DNA of 64,000 bases, taken from assembly GCA_020747065.1 (NCBI GenBank), contig JAGMVK010000021.1, positions 992,001 to 1,056,000 on the forward strand, read 5' to 3'. Position numbers and translations under genes: made by a program. Below, in pieces: positions 43,776 to 54,863 of the stretch (within the stretch, counting starts at the first letter, position 1; the number at the start of each line of letters is the position of its first letter). The DNA comes from Cadophora sp. MPI-SDFR-AT-0126 (lineage: Eukaryota; Ascomycota; Leotiomycetes; Helotiales; Ploettnerulaceae). The notes under the pieces were generated by a model, which saw nothing but the letters and a program-made list of their open reading frames with translations, was not told the origin of the DNA and made no database searches.

Positions 43776-44738
43776 TCACACGCCAGGTCCAGTCCAGCGT
43801 TTCCCCTCCGGAAATTCAATGGTCGCATCCTCCATCATTAGCCCAACCCTCCACCTCCCAAACCCCGGCCACCAATTCTGATACCCCATCTCATCCCCTC
43901 CAACAGTCCCATTCCCATTTCCACCCAGCAACGCATCGTCCTCCGTCGCCTCTCCCCTCTTCAAATCCCACCACCCAAGAGAAGTCTTCCTCGACCACTC
44001 CAGCGGCATAACCTCGCACCACTGCTCCGTCCCGACCAGTTCCTTCGTCGACGAGTCCGTCCCATTTGGTAGAGGGGGCTGCACGAGCGTCAGGTCTAGA
44101 CCGACGTACCTCGCTGCTGTTGTTGAGACGGGGAACGAGGGCGCGTAGGAGATTGGTTTGTACGTTGCTGAGAACAATGGAGATGGTGATCTCGTTCTTG
44201 TGGGGCCAGAGGTGCTGGTTTCTAAAGGCCAGACGGAGATGTGGAGTGCGTTGTTGGCGAGAGGTTTGAATTCAAAGTCGGCGAGATGTTTGGGGATGTT
44301 CCAGTCTTGTCTTGTTACTTCTGTTCTGTTTCTCGTGACAGTGGAGAGGGGAAATGGCTCACTTTTTCGCCCATTCCAACATGTTGCCGCTTGACTGACA
44401 TATATCCTCGTGACTCTCAAATTTCCCTTCTTCTCTTTCCTGACATTCCCGTCTTTATCCGTCACCTGAACCTCGTACTCGAATTTTCCAGGCACGAGAA
44501 TGAATTCATCGTACGGACCAACGGGAGATTCGGAGTAGCGAATGATCTGAACCATTGCGAGACCACCCACGAGTTTGCCATCGGAAAATGTAGACGCGGC
44601 TTCTAGTGGGGAGTAGAGAAGGGATTTCTGGGATTGCAAGGCTTGTGCTGATGAGGGTGAGACGTAGAACATGAATGAATAGATGGTTCCTTTGAGGGTC
44701 CAGGGCGCCAGTGCGACGACCGGTGGCGTTGTTGCCAT
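43776..44738 (-). CDS. Acetoacetate-decarboxylase-like fungal protein
   Basis: Exons 44738-44363 and 44305-43776 (57-bp intron) give 301 residues. The start A-P-W-T-L-K-G-T-I-Y is typical, followed by G-G-L-A-M-V-Q-I-I-R-Y-S-E-S-P-V-G-P-Y-D-E, then N-W-N-I-P-K-H-L-A-D-F-E-F formed across the intron. These are hallmarks of the acetoacetate decarboxylase superfamily. The Schiff-base Lys of the true enzymes cannot be assigned with certainty. The conserved Trp-rich ending (W-W-P-G-F-G-R-W-R-V-G) is present. Family members act on small keto acids or are of unknown function. Confidence 0.85.
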   Translation of the reverse strand: MATTPPVVALAPWTLKGTIYSFMFYVSPSSAQALQSQKSLLYSPLEAASTFSDGKLVGGLAMVQIIRYSESPVGPYDEFILVPGKFEYEVQVTDKDGNVRKEKKGNLRVTRIYVSQAATCWNGRKSEPFPLSTVTRNRTEVTRQDWNIPKHLADFEFKPLANNALHISVWPLETSTSGPTRTRSPSPLFSATYKPISYAPSFPVSTTAARYVGLDLTLVQPPLPNGTDSSTKELVGTEQWCEVMPLEWSRKTSLGWWDLKRGEATEDDALLGGNGNGTVGGDEMGYQNWWPGFGRWRVGLMMEDATIEFPEGKRWTGPGV

Positions 44739-45178
44739 GATTGAGTCAAGTTAAATGTGTGAAGCTGTCGAGGTGGAGGGCGCCAAGTGTTTGGATTAAA
44801 CGTCGAGAAAGCAGCTTCAAAGACATGTGTTGATCCGAATTAATGTTGTTGCTGACGGTGACCCCTCATTCCGAGGTGACACGACAGGGGAGCGATGGGC
44901 GCGCGCTAATCCAGTGCTTGATGTGATGTGAGGGGTATTGACATCTGCACCCCATGCGTTCGGAGACAAACCTGGAGCACAAGGTGCATACATGACATGG
45001 GAAAATTGCTGCATCTCGAATTGTGGGATTAAATGTTTCTTGTTTCTGTAGGCCGCGACAGATGCCTTTCATAACTGAGCCATATGTCTATGTCCAGTTC
45101 AAATGTCCCCAAAACACCCGACACCCCAACTCCCTCGCTGGCAATCACAAATATCCAGTCAAAAGATCTACTCAGAGC
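44739..45178. other. Intergenic, no gene supported
   Basis: Promoter of the decarboxylase-like gene and 3' end of the membrane-protein gene. Small overlapping frames at 44817-45296 are not supported. Confidence 0.45.
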
Positions 45179-46302
45179 TTACGATGACCGGGGAGGCAAA
45201 CCAGGCAATTCCTTCACCGCTGTGCTGGGCGTTCCATCCAATTCATGCACAACCGTAGGTCTCGCTTCCAACTCCCCGACTTTGATCTGCTGCTGACTGA
45301 TCCCAGCCAGTCCGGTGGGCAGCTCATGAGGTATGTTATCCTTATAACCATTGACCGCGACTCGATCTGTCCCTTTGGCGCCGTAGTAATCCGTCAGCGT
45401 CTGTGGTGGCTGGCTGAGATATACCATCGGCGTGGGACTGTCGTTGTCCAACCGTATGTGTGAGCCGTATCGTGGATAGTTCGAATTGGGATTCAGTGAA
45501 TGTGTTAAGAGTCGTTTATTCCGGTAGCGTATGGCCCACGCGATGATACCGGTCATGATCAGAGCTCCCAAAATGCTTCCGACAATTGCACCCGCTAAAA
45601 CACCTGTGTTTGAAGATTTGGACTCGTTTGAAGAGTCGGAGAATATTCCTGTGGCGGACCCGGGTGTCGATGTGGAGGCTGCTGTACCTGTCGATGTGGA
45701 TCTTGATCGTGGAGGCGGGGTTGTACTTGCGATTACTGCTGCGCCGAGAGCGAAACCTTCGTATGGGAATGCGAATGCTTGGTCTTTGGGGTTTGGTGCG
45801 ACGAAAATTGAGGAGGCCTTCACGCTTGACTCATCGTATGAAGTTATCGTGATGAGCGAAGCAAATATATTGCTGAAGCATGTCCCGCCAAATGCTGGTC
45901 GATCTGAAGGCGGGTTGGCAGCTGGTGCGAATCCATCCCAACCACTGTAGTGTAGACTGTCAGCACCAACAACTATCAGAAACGGATGGATCTATACCTT
46001 GGACAGCAGGCGATATAATTCGACGTGAAAGTTCCTTGAGTAGTATACCCCGCCGGACACACCAGAGGACTCATCGCAGCTTGCGATACCCCGCCTTTCT
46101 CCAGCAAAAAGCTTGATGCAAACTCTGGGGCGTAACAGGAAGTAATTGTAGTTCCAGGAACGGGAAGTGGGTGATTGAGCCATATTCTAAAGGCATCATT
46201 TTTCAACATCGTGAATCCGCCAATTGATTCTGCGCATTGTGTTGGTGCCACAAAAGTAGTTGTGATGGCGAAGGGGACATCTGATGGTACTGTAGTTGAC
46301 AT
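45179..46302 (-). CDS. Single-pass cell-surface membrane protein, unknown function
   Basis: Exons 46302-45998 and 45944-45179 give 356 residues. The outer N-terminal part (about 1-215) has many Cys residues in W-L-N, S-C-Y-A-P, V-C-P-A-G-Y and Y-I-A-C-C-P motifs, then a Ser/Thr-rich stretch. One transmembrane segment lies near 217-240 (V-L-A-G-A-I-V-G-S-I-L-G-A-L-I-M). A basic stop-transfer R-Y-R-N-K-R-L-L follows and an inner tail with Tyr and Pro residues. No signal peptide is obvious, so targeting may use the membrane segment. Fungal wall sensors and mucin-like receptors share this plan, but no family was recognised. Confidence 0.75.
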
Positions 46303-46944
46303 TGTTTTTATAGAATTAAATGACCAAGGTAAATATAGAACAAGTCGGATCGTTAAGTTAAAGAGGCTTCCCAAGGTCAAATCCAAGCAATCGAGGATCT
46401 CATGATGTGTGAGGGGACGATGAAAACGTTCGCAGCTTTGCGCTGGCGAGGACATATGGGGGTCATCCTTCGTATTGACAAGACCTTGAAACACCATCAA
46501 GAGAAGAAGGATGCGAATCATATGATTGGAAGGATTGTGACAATCGACCATGCAATGAAGGCAGGGGGGTGGCGTGGAACTCTATTTTGTGCCTTGGCTT
46601 GTGCCATCAACCTTGACACTTGAAAAAGCAAGCCTTGCTCAACTTTGAATTTTGATAAGAGCTACGAACGAGTACTGAAAGAAAAAGTAAATTTTGATTG
46701 GCACCTAAAGTGTCTTGGAATTGGCTTCAATTTGAGCACTCTGTTCGAGATGCAAATTATTCTCGAGATGCTGAAGACTTTGGGTCTTCAGTGTCCAGGG
46801 CAAACCTGGAACAATGCTCGTGTCACGTCCCAGAAAGCCGTCCATGCACAGATCCCGAGCTTGATCGCCAGCAAGCATTAGATCAAGTTCTATTTGGTGG
46901 CAGCTATGAACCGATATTTTCTTATCTGTTACGGACTCCAAACC
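46303..46944. other. Intergenic, no gene supported
   Basis: Promoter of the membrane-protein gene and 3' flank of the GCIP gene. Frames at 46402-46973 (+) have no motif. Confidence 0.45.
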
Positions 46945-48115
46945 TTATTCGGAGCCCACTTCTTTCTTCATAGCAAGCTGAAATTTTTGGACCTGTGAAG
47001 AGTCAGCCCCAGCTACCGCCTGATCACGATCAACTCACCCAAGCCGTAAACTCGTCTTCCTCGCCTTTCCAGTTCTTGTTCAAGTGGTGCAGGGCTGAAA
47101 AGCCTGCGAAGAAGCATTGATGCATCTTCTTATCGATCTCCTCCACATCCAACTCGTAGAAGGCACTGGCTAATTCATCAACAGTGTCTGGGATATCCTT
47201 CAAGACATCCAGCACTTTGTCCACACAACCAAGAACATTCCGAGTTCCGTTTGCCTCCTTCCCTGATGTAGGTGCCGGATCAGCAAGAGCTGATTTTGGG
47301 ATTGTCTTTAAGCGTCTTTTGATCACTGCTTGGTACATCAGACTGAGGAGCCGTAGTCGCTTCAAAGAAGATTCCAGTCGGGGACGAATCTTTTCTGGAT
47401 CCTCGCTGGGAATATGCCGCTGGTTGCCAAACATGTCATCCACTTCTGCTTGGGCATCGTCCTCAACATCACTCCCTATGTCCCCATCATCTCCCCCATC
47501 GGACTCCTCTTCCCCCCACTCCTGTAACTCCTCCAGCGCATCCTTCAGAGTCGCCCTGTACTGTTCCGCCTTTCTGACAACCAATCCGGCAATGCCCAAT
47601 TTCTTTAGTTCAATCACCGCATCACAAGCTTGCCAAACAGTTCCTGTCATGGCCAGGCTGCCCTTGCCCTTCGTTGAACCCGTCCCATTCTTCGCATCAT
47701 CGCTCAAGATCTTGCCATCTAGAGGTATAGCGTTGACCAATGTCCCAAACTCCGCCAGAACTCTGCCAGCCTGATACTTCAACTCCTCGCTCATTGCCTT
47801 GGTGTATGCAGTGGCATCGCATAGCTCAACCGCCGAAGCAAGTCCTGGGAGAGGACCGCTGACCAACTCTCGCAGAACCGTAGTGATGGCAGATGCCGTG
47901 AATGGCTTGTTGATTATCAGGAGAGAGAGTTTCGTGGAGTGCGCGCGAATGAGGGAGGCTGCATCGTGGGCGAGGTCGAGGGCATTTACTTGTGTCTGGG
48001 TTGAATCATGCGTCGGGGCATGTGTTTGCAGCTGGGAGAGGAGAGTCTGCGTCGTAGTAACAGTCGACTTGAGGATTTCTAGATCTTCTCCAGCTTTGCT
48101 ACCGGATTTGGCCAT
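46945..48115 (-). CDS. GCIP / cyclin-D1-binding-like family protein
   Basis: Exons 48115-47039 and 46992-46945 give 374 residues. The final exon adds V-Q-K-F-Q-L-A-M-K-K, which completes the conserved ending. The helical core (L-V-S-G-P-L-P-G-L-A-S-A-V-E-L-C, then T-G-T-V-W-Q-A-C-D, then D-D-M-F-G-N-Q-R) matches the Grap2/cyclin-D-interacting (CCNDBP1) family. In animals this family binds D-type cyclins; fungal versions are uncharacterised. The middle region 205-230 is Asp/Glu-rich. No catalytic motif is expected. Confidence 0.82.
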
Positions 48116-48749
48116 TTTGAGGTTGTAGATAGTTGGATCTCGTCTGGGCGTTGACAGCGTCGTGGTGTTGTTTGGATTTGTTGTGCGGGGAGAAAATAAA
48201 ACTCGAGACGGCGGAATTTGCCCCGCATTGATTCAGGCACGTCTCGCGACCACTTCACGCGACTTCAATATCAACATCAACATCGAGAAGACATCGACAT
48301 CGACAGCATCAAGATTGACTATTTCGGCCATGGACTAGTTCTGGAATTGCTTGTCGTGAAGGATACAATTGCTAGACATGCTAGACATGCGATCATCTTG
48401 TCTCTGCTTAAAACAAAGCCGATGGAGCCGATCTTCGATCCATTGGGAAAGGACGTGCAAATTTGGCGAAGGATGAAAAGTAAAACTTCACTAAGAAAGA
48501 GTGGAAGCACCGCGCTACTTGGGTTGTAGTAAGTATGACGGTAGAAGGTTGGGTCCTCGTTGAAGTGAAAGGTTAAGACGAAACGTGGTACCCAAGTCAG
48601 GATGTTTGATTTTATACTACAGTACTGAACTATCTGCCACTAAGTATACTTGACAGTCATTCCATCGATAAACTTATTACATATGCTTGCAGCTTGGTGC
48701 TTCAGCCATCGCTTTGACCGTATCTACAACGTTTATCCGTTAAAGTACC
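48116..48749. other. Intergenic, no gene supported
   Basis: Promoter of the GCIP gene and 3' region of the cupin gene. The 48218-48529 frame (+) has no motif. Confidence 0.45.
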
Positions 48750-49561
48750 TTACGAGCCGCCTTTCTTACAAGCAGCAAGACACTCCGCCGAACCAAGAAT
48801 ACTCCCAGTGCCAACTGGTGGAATCCCGCCAGCGACGCCAGACATGTTCATTGCTGCAAAGGAGTCGCCGCCGCCATATGCCGCCTTGACCATATCATCC
48901 GGGAACATATACAGATTGTTCAACAAGTTCAGTGTTCCTTGGTCTTCAGAGTTGAGGGCGGAAACGAGAGTTGCATTTGTGCATCCTAAGCAGCAGTCAG
49001 CCTAATTCGACACTGGCGAGCGATTGACAGAAGAGACAGAGCACCATACCAGTATTCTGCATCGTGTGCAAGCTTCCTTGCGGGAAAATAGTCATTTTTC
49101 CTGGAGTCAGGGTCTGCTTGACGAGTCTGGCTCCATTTTCCTCCACCATGTACGTGTTTGTTGTTCCTTCTATGGCGACCACGAGATTTGTTGCCCTTGG
49201 GTGCATGTGAGGGGGAAGCATGGCACAAGGCCCGAGATTCAACATGGCCATAGTCATGCCCATTGTTGTGAGGGCTGGGAAGGTTGCCTAGCAAGCGTCA
49301 GAAGCAGGTAAAAGAGCAATATTTCCGTTCATGTCGTGAAACTCTTACAGCATTCGCGTTGACTACAGATCCAGGACTGTATGTGTAGCCCTTCTGGGCA
49401 TTGAAGTCGAAGAGCCAGTCGGAGTCGGATGCGAGAAGCTTCAAACGGTCGAGTTGCGTTGCAGATCCCTTGAGTGATGCGACTAGTTGAGGGTCGACAG
49501 TTGTGTCAACAGCATTAGCTGCCGCTGTCAAAAGGAAGACGATAGTCGATAGTGCGAGCAT
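48750..49561 (-). CDS. Secreted cupin (germin/spherulin-like)
   Basis: Exons 49561-49349, 49287-49050 and 48985-48750 give 228 residues with a signal peptide ending near A-N-A-V-D. The cupin motif 1 is P-H-M-H-P-R-A-T-N-L-V near 97-107 with His98 and His100 as metal ligands. Motif 2 is I-F-P-Q-G-S-L-H-T-M-Q-N near 136-147. The mature end has a C-L-A-A-C-K-K segment. Germin-like proteins bind manganese and include oxalate oxidases and superoxide dismutases; fungal spherulin-type proteins are stress- or development-related. Activity cannot be told from sequence. Confidence 0.85.
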
Positions 49562-50495
49562 ATTGTCAAGCTTATCAACACCTAGCGGAGAAATCTGGAG
49601 ATTGGTTCCAAAGAGAGGGTGAAGTATTTGTGAAGGGGAACGACAGTGTAGAAGAGTATTGAGCGAGGGCATCCAGCTCTCAATTGATGCCAGCGAAGCC
49701 CAACATTTATACCCCTTTTTCCTCGCTTGGAATTCCCCACGACCAAAACCAAGGAAGTCAAACAAGGAACTTGAGGCACAGCACTGCAAATGCATTCTCA
49801 GCCTTCTGACTACTTGTGCTTACTCTAGATTTGCGGGTGAATAGAGTATTAGGCTTCGCCGATGAAGTGGAAGGATTTTGTCCACATCCACGATCTCACG
49901 ATGACTGGCTGGACCGTATGGCCTGCAGGAAAGGCAGATTAGCGACATTCGCTACCGACTTTTATTCGCCCAGCTTCGCCGCATCAGCACTGAAAATAGA
50001 TTTAGGGAACGCCATCAACAAACTTTTCGTGCCCTAATAATGTAATGCATGGAATGCCATTCAACAAAACCCCCAACCATGTGAAGGCCAAAGATATCCA
50101 GTGGCTGGGAGGTGATGACTCGAGGATTGAATGACACTATGTACAACGTGGACGATTGTGACCCGCAGACTTTGCAGCGATGGAAAGGACGCAAGGTCTC
50201 GAGATTCGCGAGTCACATCAAGGGTACAAAATGCATCATCGATTATCATCATTTATGCAATTTACATTTTGGCATCTTGGAATTCGATCGAGCCGCCCAC
50301 TGACTTCTTGGCCCTCGGCCCCCGCCCGTGTTATCCTTGGCGATCTGGAATAACAACCTCTACCTTCCCTTGGTTTACATCACCGCCGAAATCCAACGAG
50401 GCCCTTCGAGACAAACAAAATTAATCGCCATTCGAAGTTGCAAACTTGACATTACAAAATTCAGTCAGGCCGCTACTCCTCGTCGCACATCCATT
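49562..50495. other. Intergenic, no gene supported
   Basis: Promoter of the cupin gene and 3' region of the GST gene. Frames at 50112-50759 (+) and 50061-50252 (-) are shadows or lack motifs. Confidence 0.45.
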
Positions 50496-51637
50496 CTACA
50501 ATGGCAACATGTTCACCGCTGGCCCGATTGGAGTATGTTGCTTTCTTGGTGTATGCGCATATCCACTCTTGATCTGTCGCATCTATCAGCACAAGTCTTT
50601 CAAACTGGTCAAAAGAACAAAACTACTCACCGCATCGAAATTGGTACTCTTCTTAAACGCCCCCTTCGTCTCATCACTCTCATCCCAGTACAATCTCATC
50701 AGCCACCGCTGAATATGCGGGTAATCATGCCGGATCATCTTCAGATTACACATAAATAGTGTGTGGTACGCAACATCGAATCTGGCAATAGTTGGATACA
50801 ATCTGATATCTGCATCTGTGAGTTGATCGCCGAACAGATATCTCCCCTTGCTCTTGGCGAGGATCTCTTCAACTCGGTCGAGCGACTTGAACAGCGCGAT
50901 GACGTTCGTTTCATACCCCTCTTGAGTGTCGGCGAACCCAGACTTGTACACTCCATTGTTAATGGTATTGTAAATCCAGTCGTTCATCTCGTCAATCTCT
51001 GCTCTCAAACCAGCAGGGAGAAGTCCTCCATTCGATTTCGAACTCTCTCTCAAGTGTGGTGGGAGGAGCGAATCAAACTCCGAGTAGAACATGCGGATTA
51101 TCTCGGACGATTCGTTCGAGACGATGGTCCCGCTCTTCTTATCCCAGAGGACCGGGACGGTGAAGCGTGCTGAGTAGCCAGGCTCGGCTTTGAAGTATAG
51201 CTGCGAGAGACGGGTGAATCCATACAGAGGATCGACGGGATCGGTGCCATCGCGGCCAGTGAAGGACCTGATTCTATTAGCTGAGATGTGTTGCAGATGG
51301 GGGATTTAAACTTGCCATCCTTCTGGGAAGAGTTCCCAGTCCAAGACAACGATTTGAATGATCTCCTCAAGTCCTTTTAAGGTTCGCACCAGATTGGCGC
51401 GAGACGCCCAAGGACATCCGAGATTAATATACAGGACCTTTGTTCATGTTAGATGAACCTCCTTTTTAGAGTTGTTGATTATTCGCTTACATAGCGATCT
51501 TTTTCTGGGGGAAATTGGGCTCCGGGTTCTGATGAGATCCACGATCTGAATGATGAAACCTGCCGTTTGAAAGTCCCATTCTCTTGCTCGAATTTGTAGA
51601 TGTCTGCTTTTTTTCTTCCTCCCGGGTTTTCGGCCAT
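50496..51637 (-). CDS. ECM4/GTO-type glutathione S-transferase (glutathionyl-hydroquinone reductase class)
   Basis: Exons 51637-51491, 51437-51316, 51267-50631 and 50573-50496 give 327 residues. The catalytic Cys57 is in L-G-C-P-W-A-S-R. Family blocks include [21 protein letters not shown], the V-P-V-L-W-D-K-K thioredoxin-fold cis-Pro region, [24 protein letters not shown], and H-D-Y-P-H-I-Q-R-W. The Cys-Pro-Trp-Ala motif marks enzymes that reduce glutathionyl-hydroquinones. The second intron starts with GC rather than GT (GGATG|GCAAGT). The last exon ends T-P-I-G-P. A detoxification role for quinones would fit the intradiol dioxygenase in this region, but co-regulation is not shown. Confidence 0.9.
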
Positions 51638-52341
51638 GACTGGCAACTTTTTTGTACGATCTTGCTATCGAGCGCTTTGCTGGAAACTACAGTGCAAACA
51701 AATTTGTTGCCTGAATGCCACGAGGGTTTTTGAATATGTTAATTGCAACTGTAAGGCTTCCAAATGCATCGAGTGAGAGGCACTTTATGTCGTGATGCTG
51801 GTCCAATCGGACCTTAGCGATCAGCGGAGGCCGTGGGGTTGTAAGTAAGCAAGTCCAAAATCTTAGATTTTGATTAACAATGGAAGTGAGCAGGCTTATA
51901 TCATCACTAGACTACACTCTTACTTGCAGCCAAAGACAGCAGTACGTCTCTCCTGGGAGTGTCCATGGTGGCGTGAGGATGCGCAGATTGATGTTGAGTG
52001 TCACGTGCGCAGACCCGATTCTTCAAATTCCGTTTTGAACCCAAAAATGGTCTCCCTGATAAGCATTTCATAATTAATTTCCCCTCTGAAGCTTTCAGGT
52101 TCAACTCAGAGCAAGAAATCTGGAGACTGACAAGTCGATACGAGCAGATCAATTTTTGCATCTGAACTTAAGAAACAAGGAAAAGATTGCTTCGATCGGG
52201 TCCGCGGCAAAAGTTGCAGATCGTGTACCTCAATACATGGCATTGTCATCGGGCCGTCATAGAGACAATTTTACCAAATTGAGCATTTATGGGGAGCTGC
52301 TGGCATTGGGATGGTCCTGCATCGAATCGTACAAGGAATCG
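51638..52341. other. Intergenic, no gene supported
   Basis: Promoter of the GST gene and 3' region of the carboxylesterase gene. Small frames at 51870-52347 lack motifs. Confidence 0.45.
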
Positions 52342-53954
52342 TCATAGCTTTGGGGCTGGCGTAAAGATCCTCCGGTTCTTGTCCACCTTTGTCGCCACCT
52401 CCCACAGGGCAAGTTTTTTATCCCAGACTTCATCCCTAGATGCCTCGATCTGCCCTTGCGCCGTAATATACCGAACCTCATTGAGAGACGTTGTCCCCCA
52501 ATTAACTTCGCCCCCGTTGATGAAAGAAGCGACAGGTCTGAGAAACTCCTTGATCAAGATCTTCTCGTCTGCCGTAAGACTGTCACCGTTACCGAAAAGC
52601 CAAATGGCGAGATCTGTACCATGTGTCGCGCCCACTTCCTTCGGTAGGCGTTTGTCGACACTTTGCGTTCTCCAATCTATTCTGTATCGATGGATATGCG
52701 ATAGGGGGAGTGTTGTTGCAATGCTCTTGACGAAACCTCTCATAGTGGAATGGATCTGCATGTCGGCGTAAACTTTTCCGAATATGTCTTTCCAGTCCAC
52801 CTTGGTAGAAGCTGAATCTGATGGGGAGAGTTTGAATGGTTTGCATATAGCAAGTGCGACATCTCGTGGGTAATCCCAGCTAAGCCTCTCAACAAGGTCT
52901 TCATAGGATTGTGGTGGATAGACATGCTTGTAGACATGGTGTTCTTGTGTCAGGTCACCAATAACAGTCTGGATGCCGAGGTCTTTCATTCGCTTTCCAA
53001 ATGCGCCACTGTATATGTCTTCGAAGAGGGCTTTCGAAAGGAAGCTTCCATCAGAAATGGGGCGGAAGAACTTCTGTCCCATGTCCCCGACGGCATCGAT
53101 CAGCTCCTCTGTGGTTTTTCTTCGCAGTGCGTCTGACTTTTGTGAAGCTGTCCAAGAGTGGGGAATTCCTAAAACATGAATGAGATCCTCGTACTGTTGC
53201 TGGACTTCCGAAATGTCTTTGGGCTGGACACCACATCCATTGGACCACTGGAAAACGCGGCGTATGATTTGTGTGCTGGCCCTTGGACTGATATCGTATG
53301 CAAGCTGATGAAATGTCGCATATGCACCAGCCGAAAGGCCACCAACCGTGATGTTCTTAGGATTGCCACCAAAATGGGCAATGATATCATAAGTCCATTC
53401 TAAAGCAAGCCGCAAGTCCCAGAACCCAAAGTTGGAATCTTCACTGATCTCTTTGGATGCGAGGAAGCCGAAAACGCCAAGGCGGTATCCTGGAGATACA
53501 ATGATACACTTGACATCGGTCTCGCTGAGAAGGGCGGAGGGGTCATCGTAATTGTTGGAGCCGAATTGAAGAAAACCACCATCTATTGCGGATGAGCATT
53601 TCGCCTGAAACGACCGTAGGGGCGCTTACGAATATAGAAAAGAACCGGCCAGCCATTTGGCGGTGGACTGCCCAAAGGAACCCAAATGTTTGATTGCAGG
53701 CAGTCCTCATCGTGTTCTGCGGATTGTCGACCGAAAATACGAAGCTGTGGACAGATCGAACTTGGTTTGGTGTAGCTTGACGAGCCGTAGAGAAAGCTTT
53801 CAGGAAGAGCCTCTGGTTTCATCCACCTTCGTTCTGCAACTGGGGGCCGAGCATAGGGAACACGAGAGAATCGGTAGCATCTGAGCTCCTTGGTGTCAGG
53901 GTCTGAAATTCTCGTGCCTTGGAGGGATCCATGATCAGGAATCGAAATCTTCAT
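52342..53954 (-). CDS. Type-B carboxylesterase/lipase-family protein
   Basis: Exons 53954-53630 and 53582-52342 give 521 residues with no clear signal peptide. The nucleophile motif G-L-S-A-G is near 190-194 (Ser192), and a catalytic His candidate is in V-G-A-T-H-G-T-D near 429. Typical blocks include F-S-R-V-P-Y-A-R-P-P near the N-terminus, E-D-C-L-Q-S-N-I-W-V-P, the oxyanion segment H-G-G-F-L-Q-F-G-S, and Y-R-L-G-V-F-G-F-L. The family hydrolyses esters of varied alcohols. A short upstream exon cannot be excluded, but the ATG at 53954 directly precedes the first conserved block. Confidence 0.87.
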
Positions 53955-54863
53955 TGTGAGTGACAATCGAAGGCTCCTATTCGAATGTACTGCCTAACTT
54001 ACATAACATGCAACGAGGCATCAGACATTGTCGTCTATTGCTGTCAGCGTGTGAAGTTGAAAGTTGCAGTAAAGTTTGGGACATGGAAATAAGGGGGCGG
54101 GATTCTCAAGTGGGGCTGGAATAGCGTGATGTTCACCCCCGCCTGCCCCCGCACTATTAAGCGGGACTTGAATGTACCTTGAACCGGCGAACATGCGGTC
54201 TTACCTGGAATTAAGGCGACGGTAGGGTAGCTGGTACTTGTATGAAGTCCCCTGCTTAACCGAAGCCTAGTCGATAGACCGGCATTCGAGAAGCGACACG
54301 TATTCACATAAATCTTCCAGATTGTACGATGAGAATAGGCTAGAGAAAAGGGAGTACAAGGTAAGTCTTTGTAAATTCAGTGGTGAAAGGACACATTTTA
54401 AGTCACCGGAATCAGAGTATTAATCATAGCAGACCAGCTCTCTTGCATACTATACTCCTCGGCGGTCAAAAGAAGAATCTCCAGGCTAAGCTCAAGAAGA
54501 TTCACTTGTCATTGAAAAATGATGTAACTCACACTTCTAGCGTGTAGTATTTATATCGCACTAAGAGCTGTCCTTTCAGCGATATTGTGGACTAATGGTT
54601 CAAAATGACATTCAACACCGCGGAAGCAACGATGATTGCGCAAACATCCATATCACAAAATATACTTATATCAAGCCTCCCACATTTCCCCCCACTTCAT
54701 CAAAACATATGTATACAATCAGAGCCCCATCTCTCCCTCAACTCCAATGTCGATTGGCTATCTAAGCGACTCGTAGGCGCTGCATGCACTGCTTCGGACT
54801 CAACAGCGACCTCCTCCACGATCTCCTCTGCTACTCGGAGTACCCATCGTCTCCAGATCGGCA
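53955..54863. other. Divergent promoter interval
   Basis: About 900 bp between the carboxylesterase (-) and the HET gene (+). Frames at 54605-54895 overlap the HET start and have no motif. Confidence 0.45.
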
